From an uncultured Myxococcales bacterium (lineage in GTDB: Bacteria; Myxococcota; Myxococcia; Myxococcales; Myxococcaceae): 64,000 bases of DNA. Below the pieces are notes generated by a model. The model did no database searches. It was given only the letters and a program-made list of their open reading frames with translations, and was not told the DNA's origin. The translations under genes were made by a program, and so were the position numbers. Shown piece after piece: positions 54,265 to 63,214 of this stretch. Each line of letters begins with the position of its first letter. The first letter of the stretch is position 1. Location: positions 1-64,000 of the forward strand of contig CALJKW010000024.1 in the NCBI GenBank assembly GCA_937980205.1. The letters are read 5' to 3'.

Positions 54265-56352
54265 TTAGAACGCCTCCCCCACGGACACGTGGAAGGCGCA
54301 CAGCCCCTCGGGGCTGCCGGCGTAGACGTCGCTGTTGCCCGCGCCGAGGCCGAAGAAGCAGCCGCGGTTCACCAGGTTCTGGCGTGGCACTCCCGCCCGC
54401 TCGAGCGGAGCGCCCACAGGCAGCCTCGCGGCCAGGTCGACGCGAATCGGTCCGATGGGAGTGCGGTAACGAATGCCCAGGCCCACCGCTATGTTGAGCG
54501 AGGAGAAGAGGTTACCGATCGCGCCGCTCCCGGTGACGTACCCGGCGTCCATGAAGGTGGCAATCGTCAGCGCCTCCCAGACATTCCAGCGGAGCTCGAG
54601 GTTGAAGTCGAAGAGCGCGTTGCCGCCCACGGGCAGCACCTCCCCGTTGCCGGGGCAGACGCCCTGCTGGCTGACGACGGCGTCGAGCGCGGTGTACGCG
54701 CAGTCGGTGCGGGGCACCACGTCGTACGGAGCGAGCCGGCGCGCCGAGAACCCGCGCATGTCGTTGCCGCCGGAGAAGAAGCGGACCGGAATCGGCGCGG
54801 TGCCCGAGCGGGTGAACAGCACTCCGAAGCGCGCCTTCGCCGCGATGGTGAAGGCCTTGTCGAAGAAGCTCACGTAGCCGCGCGCCTCGGGCAGGAAGCG
54901 GATGAAGTTGAAGAACTGGAAGCTGTTGTCGGCGAGCGTGTTGCCGCCCTCCTGCAGGCTCGCGGCGATGAACCAGCCGTCGTGCGGCTCGAGCGGATCA
55001 TCGCGCCGGTCCCAGACCAGGTTCTGCTCGACGTAGTGGAGCAGGCAGGTGATGCCGCAGCCGACGAACTGGGTCGTCGAGGCGCCGAGGTTCACCGGCG
55101 TCGACAGTTGGTAGACGGAGAAGTTGTACGAGAACGACGCGGTGAAGTGCGACGTCGGCCGCCAGATGACCGCGGGCCGCACGCTGCCGCCGCCGGCGCG
55201 GTACGCAGGCTCGATGGTGTAGCTCGGCTCGACGGTGAGCTGCGTCGAGATGGCGCGGTGGCCGAAGTGCGGCCACTCGATCTCCGCGGTGAGCCGGCCG
55301 AACGGGCCGTGCTGCGAGCCGGGCTGCCCCGAGAAGACGGACGCGAACGCGAAGAAGCCCGACGTCGACGAGCCCGAGAGCAGCGCGTAGCCGAGCCGCG
55401 CGCGCAGCGTGAGCCGCCGCGTGCCGCCGAAGAAGTTGCGGTTCTCGTAGAGGAACGTGCCGCGGACCTCGTTGCGCAGCGGGTCGCCGCCGAAGCCGCC
55501 GCCGGCGCGGTACGTCTGGAACGGCGCCTCGCGCACGTCGACCGTGACGGGGGTCGTGCCGGTCTGCTGATCCAACGCGCTGCGGTTCACCTTCACCGCC
55601 GAGAACACGCCCATCTTGAAGACGCGCGCCTGCGCCTCCTGCAGCGCCTCGGGCGAGAACCAGTCCCCTTCCTGGATGACCGACTCGACCTGGTCGGCGA
55701 TGAGGCGGCTGTTCACCTTGCCGTCGGGGTTCGCGACGTAGACGCGGCCGAACTTGTAGCGCTGGCCCGGCGTCGTCTCGATCTCGAGGTCCGCCGCCTG
55801 CGTGGCGACGTCGACCTGCGCGAGCGCCCTGAGCGTCGCGCCCGCGTACCCCAACGCCTGAAGCCGGTCGGTGAGCAGCCGCTGCGTCTCGGCCCACTGC
55901 TCTTCGAGGAAGACGTTGCCCTCTTTCAGCGGCAGCTTCTTCAAGACCTCTTCGCGCTGGTCGTCGCTCAGCGGCTCGAGGCCTTTGAGCTCGAGCTCGC
56001 GCACGTGCGTCGGCGAGCCCTCGCGCACCTTGAGCCGCACCGCGACGTGCCCTTCCTTCGTCGGGGTGACCTCTTCCTCGACGACCTTCGCCTGGTAGAA
56101 GCCGTGCGCCTGGTAGTAGCGCTCGATGCGCCGCTGATCCGCCGTCCACGCGTTCTGGTCGAAGTACTCGGTGCGGCCGAAGAACGGCATCCAGGGGATG
56201 AAGGACTCTCCGGTGAGGACCTTCTTCTTCAGGTCGCGCGGCTTCACCTGCTCGGTGCCTTCGATCTTGAAGTCGTCGACGACCGGCCCGTCGGGGCGCT
56301 CTTCCGTCGAAGCGCAGGAAATCGCGAACAGCGCGAGCAGGAGCCGCCGCAT
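54265..56352 (-). CDS. tamA: TamA/Omp85-family outer-membrane assembly protein
   Basis: 695 residues. The start MRRLLLALFAISCAST has a lipobox-like cysteine (Cys13), though Omp85 proteins are usually cleaved by signal peptidase I. POTRA-type domains occupy about 25-290 (DFKIEGTEQVKPRDL, ARVFKMGVFSAVKVNR). The 16-strand beta-barrel follows (about 300-695) with FFSGGNDMRGFSARRLAPYD, matching the Omp85 loop 6 (V/I)RG(F/Y) signature in the form MRGF, and GIRYRTPIGPIRVDLA as the penultimate strand. It ends in GEAF, an aromatic terminus. Directly followed by tamB. Confidence 0.93.
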   Translation of the reverse strand: MRRLLLALFAISCASTEERPDGPVVDDFKIEGTEQVKPRDLKKKVLTGESFIPWMPFFGRTEYFDQNAWTADQRRIERYYQAHGFYQAKVVEEEVTPTKEGHVAVRLKVREGSPTHVRELELKGLEPLSDDQREEVLKKLPLKEGNVFLEEQWAETQRLLTDRLQALGYAGATLRALAQVDVATQAADLEIETTPGQRYKFGRVYVANPDGKVNSRLIADQVESVIQEGDWFSPEALQEAQARVFKMGVFSAVKVNRSALDQQTGTTPVTVDVREAPFQTYRAGGGFGGDPLRNEVRGTFLYENRNFFGGTRRLTLRARLGYALLSGSSTSGFFAFASVFSGQPGSQHGPFGRLTAEIEWPHFGHRAISTQLTVEPSYTIEPAYRAGGGSVRPAVIWRPTSHFTASFSYNFSVYQLSTPVNLGASTTQFVGCGITCLLHYVEQNLVWDRRDDPLEPHDGWFIAASLQEGGNTLADNSFQFFNFIRFLPEARGYVSFFDKAFTIAAKARFGVLFTRSGTAPIPVRFFSGGNDMRGFSARRLAPYDVVPRTDCAYTALDAVVSQQGVCPGNGEVLPVGGNALFDFNLELRWNVWEALTIATFMDAGYVTGSGAIGNLFSSLNIAVGLGIRYRTPIGPIRVDLAARLPVGAPLERAGVPRQNLVNRGCFFGLGAGNSDVYAGSPEGLCAFHVSVGEAF

Positions 56353-56381
56353 CTTGAGGTGGGGGGTATTACTCGCGCGCC

Positions 56382-57398
56382 CTAAAACCTGCCCGCGATT
56401 CCGAGGGAACCGCCCCCGGGCGTCAGGCCCAGCTGCACCTGCCAGTTGCGGTCGGAGGCGGTCTGCCGCGTCGCGGGCTGCTCGGGGTCGCGCGCGCCAG
56501 ACCACTCGAGGCCGACGGCAGGTCCCAACGCCGCGATGATCGCCCCGAACGAGAGGATGGGGATCACCGTCAGCGAAGGGCTGAAGCCGGAGAAGATTCC
56601 GCCCTGGGGCGGTCCGTGCGCGTGAATGGCCACGAACGCGAGGCCCAGGCTGCCCGAGGCGAGCGCGCCGACGACGGCGGCCCAGAGCTGGCCCCGACCG
56701 TTGAAGGCACGGTTCACGCCCCAGGCCGCCGCGCAGCTCAGGAAGACGTTCGCCGCGGTGCCGACGGTCATCAAGGCGATTGAGGCGGTGTTGTCGCGGA
56801 GGCCGCTGACGAGCGCGATGAGCCCGACTTCGGCGAGCGCGAACGGAACGACGTAGACGGCCCCGGACCCGAGGCCACGCCAGAAGCTCCACTCCTTCGC
56901 ACCGGCGACGAGCTCGGAGTGGCGCAGCTCCATGCCGAGGACTCCGCCGATGAGGCTGAAGGCGGCGAGCAGGCCCGCGCCGGCTTCCGGGTACGCCTGC
57001 GTCCAGTCGCGCGGCGCGGCGGCGATGCTGCTCAGCGCGAGCAGACCGCCGGCGAGCGTGTAGCCGGTCAGCGCGCCGGCGAACCCGAAGCCGACGCCGC
57101 TGCGCCCACCGGTGAGCCCGTGGCCCAGGCCGAAGCCGAGGCCCATCGTGAAGGGCAGCGCGCCGATGCCGACGGCCCAGGCAGGGTCGCGCGCGGCAGG
57201 GGGGCAGGTCAGACAGGGCCGAGGCTGCGAGGCCTCGAAGCCCCAGGCGAGGAGCATGGGCGCGGCGATGCCGAGGGCTCCGCCGAGCGCGGTGAAGCCG
57301 ACGCGCTTGAAGCGCGTGGAGTCGAGCTCCTCCTCCTCGACGGCGGCCTGCGGCTCCTCGGCGGCGAGCACGGACGCGAGCGCCAATGCGAGGAGCAT
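56382..57398 (-). CDS. Polytopic membrane protein, unknown
   Basis: 338 residues. A short signal-like start (MLLALALASVLAAEEP) precedes an acidic stretch and about eight hydrophobic Gly/Ala-rich segments (for example FGLGHGLTGG, GALTGYTLAGGLLALS and FALAEVGLIALVSGL). It finishes with a polar tail NWQVQLGLTPGGGSLGIAGRF. The alternating pattern and aromatic last residue could also suit an outer-membrane protein, but the segments look helical. Not recognised. Same strand as tamA, 29 bp upstream, so possibly co-transcribed. A TAAGGT box lies 8 nt before its ATG. Confidence 0.65.
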   Translation of the reverse strand: MLLALALASVLAAEEPQAAVEEEELDSTRFKRVGFTALGGALGIAAPMLLAWGFEASQPRPCLTCPPAARDPAWAVGIGALPFTMGLGFGLGHGLTGGRSGVGFGFAGALTGYTLAGGLLALSSIAAAPRDWTQAYPEAGAGLLAAFSLIGGVLGMELRHSELVAGAKEWSFWRGLGSGAVYVVPFALAEVGLIALVSGLRDNTASIALMTVGTAANVFLSCAAAWGVNRAFNGRGQLWAAVVGALASGSLGLAFVAIHAHGPPQGGIFSGFSPSLTVIPILSFGAIIAALGPAVGLEWSGARDPEQPATRQTASDRNWQVQLGLTPGGGSLGIAGRF

Positions 57399-57406
57399 TG
57401 CGGCCG

Positions 57407-57412
57407 ACCTTA
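57407..57412 (-). promoter_or_regulatory. Candidate -10 box (TAAGGT) of a leaderless transcript
   Basis: On the minus strand TAAGGT is 8 nt before the ATG at 57398, with CGGCCGCA between and no Shine-Dalgarno. Confidence 0.4.
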
Positions 57413-57455
57413 CGACCCTGGAGGCCGCGAATGAAGATTCGGGGCCCCCGGGTTT

Positions 57456-58163
57456 CTAGGCCTCGTGCTCCCAGAGGCGGACGCCGCCGAGCAGACCGGC
57501 CACGTTCTCGACGCGCTTCACGTTGGTGGGGAGATCGATCTCGAGCTTCTTCGCGTTGCCGCCGCCGACGTAGAGCACGCGGTAGTTGAAGATGGGCTCG
57601 AGCTGCCGCACCACGCGACGCACGCGCTTGTTCCACTTCTTCTTGCCGACCTCTTCGAGCGCCGCCGCGCCGACGTATTGCTCGTAGGTGACGCCGTCTC
57701 TGAACGGGTGGTGCGCCATCTCGAGGTTCGGCACGTACCTGCCGTCGACGTAGAGCGCGAAGCCGAAGCCGGTGCCCAGCGTGACGCACAGCTCGGTGCC
57801 GCGGCCCTGGATGACGCCGTGGCCCTGCACGCCCGCGTCGTTGAGCACGCGCGTGGGGCGCCCGGTGAGCTTCGCGATCGCCCTGCCGAGCGGGAAGCCC
57901 GCGAACGCCAGGTGCAGGTTCGGAGCGGTCTGCACCACCGAGTCGACGACGACGCCTGGGAAGCCGACCGAGACGCGCGCGTACGGGACCTTGCACTGCG
58001 CGATGAGCCGCTTCAGCGCGCCGAGCACGGCCGACGGCGTCGCCGGCTTCGGAGTCTCGGTCCGCAGCCGCTCGGTCAGCGCCTTGCCGCCGGAGGAGAC
58101 CACCATCAGCTTCAGGCCCGTGCCGCCGATGTCGATGCACAGCGTCGCGACGTTGTTCGCCAT
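57456..58163 (-). CDS. ppgK: Polyphosphate-glucokinase-like ROK protein
   Basis: 235 residues from MANNVATLCIDIGGTGLKLMV at 58163 (open frame extends to 58343, low-complexity). The DIGGTGLK phosphate loop, GFPGVVVDSVVQTAPNL, catalytic aspartate in RVLNDAGVQGHG, and TLGTGFGFALYVDG match the polyphosphate/ATP glucokinase (PpgK) branch of ROK proteins. The zinc-binding Cys motif of other ROK enzymes is absent, as expected for that branch. It would phosphorylate glucose from polyphosphate or ATP. It fits with PPK2 and GH15 in the island about 28 kb away. Basic patch KKKWNKRVRRVVR could bind polyphosphate. Confidence 0.82.
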   Translation of the reverse strand: MANNVATLCIDIGGTGLKLMVVSSGGKALTERLRTETPKPATPSAVLGALKRLIAQCKVPYARVSVGFPGVVVDSVVQTAPNLHLAFAGFPLGRAIAKLTGRPTRVLNDAGVQGHGVIQGRGTELCVTLGTGFGFALYVDGRYVPNLEMAHHPFRDGVTYEQYVGAAALEEVGKKKWNKRVRRVVRQLEPIFNYRVLYVGGGNAKKLEIDLPTNVKRVENVAGLLGGVRLWEHEA

Positions 58164-58224
58164 GGTGTGCCAGAGCGAAGCAAAGAAAGGCTCGAGCCGC
58201 CACGCGTGGTGTAAGCGAATCGCC

Positions 58225-59724
58225 GTGCGGCGCCTCCCCGCTCTCGTGCTGTTCGTCGTCGGCATGCTCGCGGCGACGTGGCCGATGCTGAGCTCCGGCT
58301 TCGCGCTGATGGAGTGCGACCCCGCCGACACCCGCCTCATCAACTACCTCCTCGAGCACGACTACCGCTGGCTGCTGGGCCGCGCCGAGCTGTGGAGCCC
58401 CCCGTTCTTCCACCCCGAGCGCGGCGTCGCAGCCTTCACCGAGCTCATGCTCGCGGTCGTGCCGCTGTACGCGCCGTGGCGGCTGCTCGGCTTCGAGCCG
58501 GACACGTCTTTCCAGCTGTGGATGCTCTGCGTCCTCGCGCTCAACTTCGTGGCCGCGCACGCGCTGTTCCGCCGCGCGCTGGCGTTCGAGCCGCTGCCCG
58601 CCGCGGCCGGAGCCTTCGTCGTCGCGTTCGGGAGCTCCCGCCTCGCGCAGCTCAACCACCAGCACCTCTTGCCGGTGTTCTTCTTCGTCGTCGCCGTGCA
58701 CGCCGGCGTGCGCCTGGTGCAGGGCGGGCCGCGCGGCTGGGTGCCGGTGCTCTTCGCCGGCCTCGTGCTGCAGTTCTGGGCGAGCCTCAACGTCGCGTGG
58801 CTCGCGTGCTTCTGGCTCGCGGTGCTGCTGCTCTGGTCGCTGGCGTTCGCCCAGACGCGCGCGCCGCTGCTGGCGGCGGTGCGGAAGCACGCGCTCTGGC
58901 TCGCGCTCGGCACCCTCGCGTCCGGCGCGCTGCTCGCCCCGCTCGCGCTCCGGTACTCCGGCAGCGAGCGCAGCTTCTCCGAAGCGGCCGGCATGGTGCC
59001 GCGGCTGCACTCGTGGCTCTACGCGGGCCCGCACAGCGTGCTCTACGGCTGGCTCGCGCGGTGGTGGGCGACCGACGCCGAGGGCGAGCTGCGCCTCGGA
59101 GTCGGCTTCCTCACCACGCTCGTCATGCTGCTGGTGTTGAGGCAGCGCGGCTGGCTGCGCGCGCTCGGCCTCACCGCGCTCAGCATCATCGCCCTCTCCA
59201 CGATGTACCGCGGCGGCTGGAGCCCGTGGGCTGCGGTGATGGAGGTCGTCCCCGGCGCCGCCGGCATTCGCGCCGTCGGCCGCATCGGCATGCTGATGCT
59301 GTTCCCCGCCGGCATCGCGGTCGCGTGCTTCGCGGCGCGCGCGCGCAAGCTCGGGTGGGCCGTCGTCGCGCTCTGCCTCGCCGAGCAGCTGCAGCGCGTG
59401 CCGGACACGTATTCCAAGGGCGGCTCACGCTCCGACGTCGCGCGCGTCGCGGCCGCGGTGCCCTCGACGTGCGCGTCCTTCTTCTACGTGCCCCGCTCAG
59501 AGCCCAGGTACGACGCGAAGACGCACCTCGACGCGATGTGGGCCTCGCTGTGGACGGGCATTCCGACCGTGAACGGCTACTCGGGCCGCGCGCCTGTGGG
59601 CTGGGACCTGCTCGAGCACGGCGAGGACGCCGACCCGGTGCGCCTGCGCGAGGCGCTCTCGCGGTGGGCGGCCTCGCGCGGGCTGGCCGAAGAGCAGGTG
59701 TGCTGGATCGCCCCTGCGCGTTGA
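58225..59724 (+). CDS. Polytopic membrane protein, GT-C glycosyltransferase-like
   Basis: 499 residues from a GTG. The first helix (about 5-22) is followed by ECDPADTRLINYLLEHDYRW, an acidic loop after helix 1 as in GT-C enzymes, which use lipid-phosphate sugar donors. About ten more helices follow, then a soluble C-terminal part (about 400-499) with SFFYVPRSEPRYDAKTHLD and TVNGYSGRAPVGWDLL. The loop residues make a glycosyltransferase plausible, but no family signature is decisive. Alternative: an uncharacterised YfhO-like membrane protein. It diverges from the ppgK-like gene across about 60 bp. Confidence 0.7.
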   Translation: MRRLPALVLFVVGMLAATWPMLSSGFALMECDPADTRLINYLLEHDYRWLLGRAELWSPPFFHPERGVAAFTELMLAVVPLYAPWRLLGFEPDTSFQLWMLCVLALNFVAAHALFRRALAFEPLPAAAGAFVVAFGSSRLAQLNHQHLLPVFFFVVAVHAGVRLVQGGPRGWVPVLFAGLVLQFWASLNVAWLACFWLAVLLLWSLAFAQTRAPLLAAVRKHALWLALGTLASGALLAPLALRYSGSERSFSEAAGMVPRLHSWLYAGPHSVLYGWLARWWATDAEGELRLGVGFLTTLVMLLVLRQRGWLRALGLTALSIIALSTMYRGGWSPWAAVMEVVPGAAGIRAVGRIGMLMLFPAGIAVACFAARARKLGWAVVALCLAEQLQRVPDTYSKGGSRSDVARVAAAVPSTCASFFYVPRSEPRYDAKTHLDAMWASLWTGIPTVNGYSGRAPVGWDLLEHGEDADPVRLREALSRWAASRGLAEEQVCWIAPAR

Positions 59725-59744
59725 CCGACGAATCAAGGCGATCT

Positions 59745-59750
59745 TAGATT
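59745..59750 (+). promoter_or_regulatory. Candidate -10 box (TAGATT) of a leaderless transcript
   Basis: TAGATT sits 6 nt before the ATG at 59757 in a locally AT-rich patch, with no Shine-Dalgarno; transcription would start at the ATG. Confidence 0.45.
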
Positions 59751-59756
59751 TGGGCA

Positions 59757-60563
59757 ATGACCAGCATCCGGCGCGCGTTCGTTCCCCCTCCCGAGGTGAA
59801 GTCGCAGTCCCGGACCGATGTCTCCGTTGAGACGCCGAGGCTCGACCCGCTCGCGCAGGCCGAGACGATGACCGCCGAGCACCAGCGCCAGCGCCAGAGC
59901 GGCAAGTTCCCGGCGCTGAACGTCGGCGACGGCTCGCGCGCCGCGTTCGAGAACGTGCCGGCGGTCTCGCTGCGCGACCTGCAGCGCGGCGGCGCGGTTC
60001 AGGCCCCGCCCGACTTGAGCAACGCGACGGTGTTCGGCCGCCCGGTCGACCCGCGCAGCTCGCACGATCTCTTCTGGCACTACTTCGGTGGCCGCCCCTC
60101 GCCGACGAACAACACCGAGGCCCGCGCCATGATGGCCGAGATGGCCGAGAAGTTCGGCCAGCACGGCTTCACCGTCGAGCCCATCGAGCACGAGCGCATG
60201 GACAAGGTCCGCATCACCGGACCCGACGGCCGCCAGGAGGTCGTCGACTTCATCTACGCGATGGGCGGTCAGCCCGGCGAGCAGCGGCTCCAGTGGCTCG
60301 CCGAGTCGGCCGGCCCCGGCCCCAGCGCCGGCGGCGGAGTCGACGCCGGCTTCGTTCAGTTCTGGCTCAGCATGTTCCCGCCCACCAACGAGGGCATCAC
60401 CAAGGCGCTCGAAGAGCTTCGCAAGCAGCCGGGCTACGAGAACACGCGCATCCTTCAGCACCCCGAGCGGCTCGACAAACTCCAGTTCGCCAACGGCCAG
60501 GTCGTCGACGTCATCATCGGCGCCGGCGGGCCCAACCCGCGCTGGGGCTGGCTGCCCGAGTAG
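59757..60563 (+). CDS. Hypothetical protein
   Basis: 268 residues, family not recognised. The N-terminal 90 residues are polar and probably disordered. The rest is a compact domain with SSHDLFWHYFGGRPSPTNN, MMAEMAEKFGQHGFTVEPI, RITGPDGRQEVVDFIYAMGG and FVQFWLSMFPPTNEGI. No signal peptide or membrane helix. The disordered N-terminus followed by a small domain resembles the LysM protein at 34288 in style but shares no motif with it. Codon usage matches its neighbours. It stands alone, facing the FHA/sigma-54 activator, 18 bp apart. Confidence 0.68.
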   Translation: MTSIRRAFVPPPEVKSQSRTDVSVETPRLDPLAQAETMTAEHQRQRQSGKFPALNVGDGSRAAFENVPAVSLRDLQRGGAVQAPPDLSNATVFGRPVDPRSSHDLFWHYFGGRPSPTNNTEARAMMAEMAEKFGQHGFTVEPIEHERMDKVRITGPDGRQEVVDFIYAMGGQPGEQRLQWLAESAGPGPSAGGGVDAGFVQFWLSMFPPTNEGITKALEELRKQPGYENTRILQHPERLDKLQFANGQVVDVIIGAGGPNPRWGWLPE

Positions 60564-60581
60564 CGCTCCGGCGTCACGTCA

Positions 60582-61868
60582 TCACTTCAAACCATGCGCG
60601 TCGAGCAGCTTGTACAGGTAGCTCCGCGCGATGCCGGCCTCGCGCGCCGCCGCCGACGCGTTGCCGCCGTGCCGATCGAGCAGCGCGCTCAGGTACGACC
60701 GCTCGAACGCGGCGATCGCCTTCTCGCGCGTGGTGTGGAAGTCGTCCTGCTTCGCCGACGCCGGCGCCGCGTCCGGCAGCACCGACTCGGCGCCCATCGT
60801 CACCGTGCGCTCGACGACGTTCTTCAGCTCGCGCACGTTGCCCGGGTACGTGCGCGCCGTCAGCGCCGCGAGCGTCGACGCCGAGAGCGGCTCCTTCGCG
60901 CCCGCCTCGGCCGCGAACCGGTGCGCGAGCAGCGCGATGTCGTCGACGCGCTCGCGCAGCGCGGGCACCTCGATGACCAGCGCCGCCAGGCGGTAATAGA
61001 GGTCGAGCCGGAAGCTGCCCTTCTGCGCCGCGGCGAACAGGTCCACGCTCGTCGCGGCGAGGATCCGGAAGTCCGACTTCCGCGGCTTGCCCTCGCCGAC
61101 GCGCGTGAACGACTTCGTCTCGAGCGCGCGCAGCAGCGCCGGCTGCAGCTCGAGCGGCAGCTCGGCGACCTCGTCGAGGAAGAGGACTCCGCCGCTGGCG
61201 CCTTCGAGCGCGCCGCCCTGGTCCTTCACCGCTCCGGTGAACGCGCCCTTCACGTGACCGAACAGCGCGCTCTGCAACAGCTCACCCTGCACGGCTCCGC
61301 AGTCGAAGACCTTGAACGGCCCGCTCGCGCGCGGAGACAGCGCATGAATCGCGCGCGCCACGCCTTCTTTCCCGCTGCCGGTCTCGCCGTGCACGAGCAC
61401 CGCCGCGTCGGTCGGGGCCACCTGCTCCACCTGCGCGAACAGCCGCCGCATCGCGGGCGCGCGGCCGACGAGGCCGGCGAGCTCCTCCCGCTCGGAGAGC
61501 GTCTTCGAGCCGAGGACGGGCAAGAGCGCGACGCGGCTGGTGCCGAGCTCCACGGTGGCGCCCAGCGGCAGCTCGAGCGACTCGACGCGCGCGCCGAGGT
61601 ACCGCGTGCCGTTCTTGCTGCCGAGGTCTCGCACCCGCACGCGCGAGCCGAGCAACTCGACGCTCAGGTGCTTCCGCGAGACGCCGCTGTCGGTGAGCTT
61701 GAGCTCGCACGCCTCGTGGGTGCCGACCGTCGCGGTGCCTTCACCGACGACGTGCTCTGTGCCCCGGTCCGGCCCGTCGATGACGAGCAGCCGCACCGGC
61801 TGCACGCGCGACATCGTGGCCGTGTGGCCGAGCGTGCTGGTCCGGGGGCCGTCTTCTGGGTCAATCAC
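60582..61868 (-). CDS. FHA-domain sigma-54-dependent transcriptional activator
   Basis: 428 residues from a GTG (an ATG at 61814 would remove 18). The FHA domain spans about 24-118 (TVGTHEACELKLTDSGVSRKH, LGSKNGTRYLG), binding phosphothreonine. The AAA+ domain spans about 140-370 with Walker A VHGETGSGKE, the sigma-54 contact loop KGAFTGA, Walker B GGVLFLDEVAELP and the arginine finger region. A Fis-type helix-turn-helix closes the protein (about 385-428, GGNASAAAREAGIARSYLYK). No receiver domain: input is through phosphorylation-dependent FHA binding, typical of myxobacteria where Ser/Thr kinases control such activators. Targets are unknown. Confidence 0.95.
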   Translation of the reverse strand: MIDPEDGPRTSTLGHTATMSRVQPVRLLVIDGPDRGTEHVVGEGTATVGTHEACELKLTDSGVSRKHLSVELLGSRVRVRDLGSKNGTRYLGARVESLELPLGATVELGTSRVALLPVLGSKTLSEREELAGLVGRAPAMRRLFAQVEQVAPTDAAVLVHGETGSGKEGVARAIHALSPRASGPFKVFDCGAVQGELLQSALFGHVKGAFTGAVKDQGGALEGASGGVLFLDEVAELPLELQPALLRALETKSFTRVGEGKPRKSDFRILAATSVDLFAAAQKGSFRLDLYYRLAALVIEVPALRERVDDIALLAHRFAAEAGAKEPLSASTLAALTARTYPGNVRELKNVVERTVTMGAESVLPDAAPASAKQDDFHTTREKAIAAFERSYLSALLDRHGGNASAAAREAGIARSYLYKLLDAHGLK

Positions 61869-61880
61869 GGGAAGCTCGGC

Positions 61881-61886
61881 ACTGTA
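61881..61886 (-). promoter_or_regulatory. Candidate -10 box (TACAGT) before the FHA activator gene
   Basis: On the minus strand TACAGT lies 12 nt before the GTG at 61868 with no convincing Shine-Dalgarno, giving a very short leader if used. Confidence 0.3.
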
Positions 61887-62029
61887 ACCCGACCGACGAA
61901 GCGCCTCGTCGTCGCATCGGAGCCATCGTCACCGTCGAGGCCGCGCTCCACGTGATGAGCTGCCGCGCAGGGCCTCGCGTTCGAGAGCCGCCGGCGGCGG
62001 TGGCGGTACGAAAGAGCTATGAAACGCAG

Positions 62030-63169
62030 GTGAAGAAGGTTCCCCGCCCGCACGCCGCCGACCTCCGCGCCGCGGGACGCCTGCTCGTCGACGCCACCCA
62101 CGGGGTGACCGACGTCGTCGAGGAGCTGCACCGGACCATCGCCTCCGGCCCCGGCGGCGTGATGAGACCGCTCGTCGCCCCGCTGGGGGTCGTCTACTCG
62201 AGCATCCGCGGAGTCACGCGGGCCGTCGGAGTCGCCCTCGACGCGCTGCTCGAGCAGCTGGCTCCGGTGCTCGGTGAGTCAGCGCCCGGCCCCGAGCGGC
62301 TCGCCGCCATGGCCGTGCTCAACGGCGTGCTCGGCGATCATCTCGAGCGCTCCGGCAACCCACTCGCTCAGCCGATGCAGCTGATCGTGGGCGGTTCTCC
62401 GCCCCGCCCGCAGCTCGTGGTGTTCGTGCACGGCTCCGCGATGAACGAGCTGCAGTGGAAGCGCAACGGCCACGATCACGGCGCAGCGCTCGCTCGGGAC
62501 ATGGGCTGCAGCGTCGTCTACGCGCGGTACAACAGCGGCCTGCACATCTCCACGAACGGAGCGCGCCTCGCCGCGGAGCTCGAGCGGCTCGTGGCCGTGT
62601 GGCCGGTGGAGGTCGAGAGCCTCACGCTCGTCGGCCACAGCATGGGTGGCCTCGTCGCCCGCAGCGCCTGCGACGTCGCCACGCGCTCGGCCCACCGCTG
62701 GCGCACGCGCTTGCGCGCGCTCGTGACCCTCGGGGCTCCGCACGAGGGAGCTCCGCTCGAGCGCAGCGGCAACTGGCTCGAGACGTTGCTCGGCGTGAGC
62801 CGCTACAGCGCACCGCTGGCGCGCCTCGGGAAGCTCCGCAGCGAGGGCGTCACCGACCTGCGCTTCGGCTACGTCAGCGACGCGGACTGGCAGGGGTGCG
62901 ACCGCTTCGAGCTGGGCCCGGCTCGACGTCACGCGCTTGCCCCGCTGCGCGGCGTCGAGTGCTTCGCCGTCGCCGCCACGCGGTCTCCCGCGCCCGCGAA
63001 GCGCCTGCGCAGCGACGGCCTCGTCCCGGTGGAGAGCGCGCTCGGCTTCCCCGCTCAGCACGAGGAGATCGTCTACGGCGCGGGCCATCTCGATCTGCTC
63101 GAGCGCCCGGAGGTCTACGCCGTCATTCGTCGCGCCGTCGCTGTGTCCGGCGCCGACCCCAAGACGTGA
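62030..63169 (+). CDS. Alpha/beta-hydrolase, lipase/esterase-like
   Basis: 379 residues from the GTG at 62030, where sequence of normal composition begins (VKKVPRPHAADLRAAG); GTG/ATG at 61952 and 61955 are alternatives. A helical N-terminal part (about 10-100) precedes the hydrolase core. VVFVHGSAMNELQW is the oxyanion strand, LTLVGHSMGGLVARSA holds the nucleophile serine, and a late His in YGAGHLDLLERPEVY completes the triad. LVTLGAPHEGAPLER is characteristic of lipase-type PGAP1-like hydrolases. No signal peptide. It is divergent from the FHA activator and convergent with the kinase fragment. Confidence 0.88.
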   Translation: MKKVPRPHAADLRAAGRLLVDATHGVTDVVEELHRTIASGPGGVMRPLVAPLGVVYSSIRGVTRAVGVALDALLEQLAPVLGESAPGPERLAAMAVLNGVLGDHLERSGNPLAQPMQLIVGGSPPRPQLVVFVHGSAMNELQWKRNGHDHGAALARDMGCSVVYARYNSGLHISTNGARLAAELERLVAVWPVEVESLTLVGHSMGGLVARSACDVATRSAHRWRTRLRALVTLGAPHEGAPLERSGNWLETLLGVSRYSAPLARLGKLRSEGVTDLRFGYVSDADWQGCDRFELGPARRHALAPLRGVECFAVAATRSPAPAKRLRSDGLVPVESALGFPAQHEEIVYGAGHLDLLERPEVYAVIRRAVAVSGADPKT

Positions 63170-63205
63170 CGCTGAACGTCGGCGCGCCCGCGCCGCGCTT
63201 CAGCG
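63170..63205. terminator. Palindromic bidirectional terminator candidate between convergent genes
   Basis: CGCTGAA (63170-63176) pairs exactly with TTCAGCG (63199-63205). Inside it CGGCGCG pairs with CGCGCCG, leaving a very tight loop. The hairpin begins right after the hydrolase stop and lies 9 bp from the kinase stop. No T-tract follows on either side, so it would be Rho-assisted or merely stabilise 3' ends. Confidence 0.6.
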
Positions 63206-63214
63206 CCGTCGAGG

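Noticed and set aside
49872..54497. 1541-codon plus-strand open frame opposite tamB
   Set aside because: No start context or domains; the tamB product has a membrane anchor and the conserved C-terminal domain. The length is an effect of high GC at third positions.
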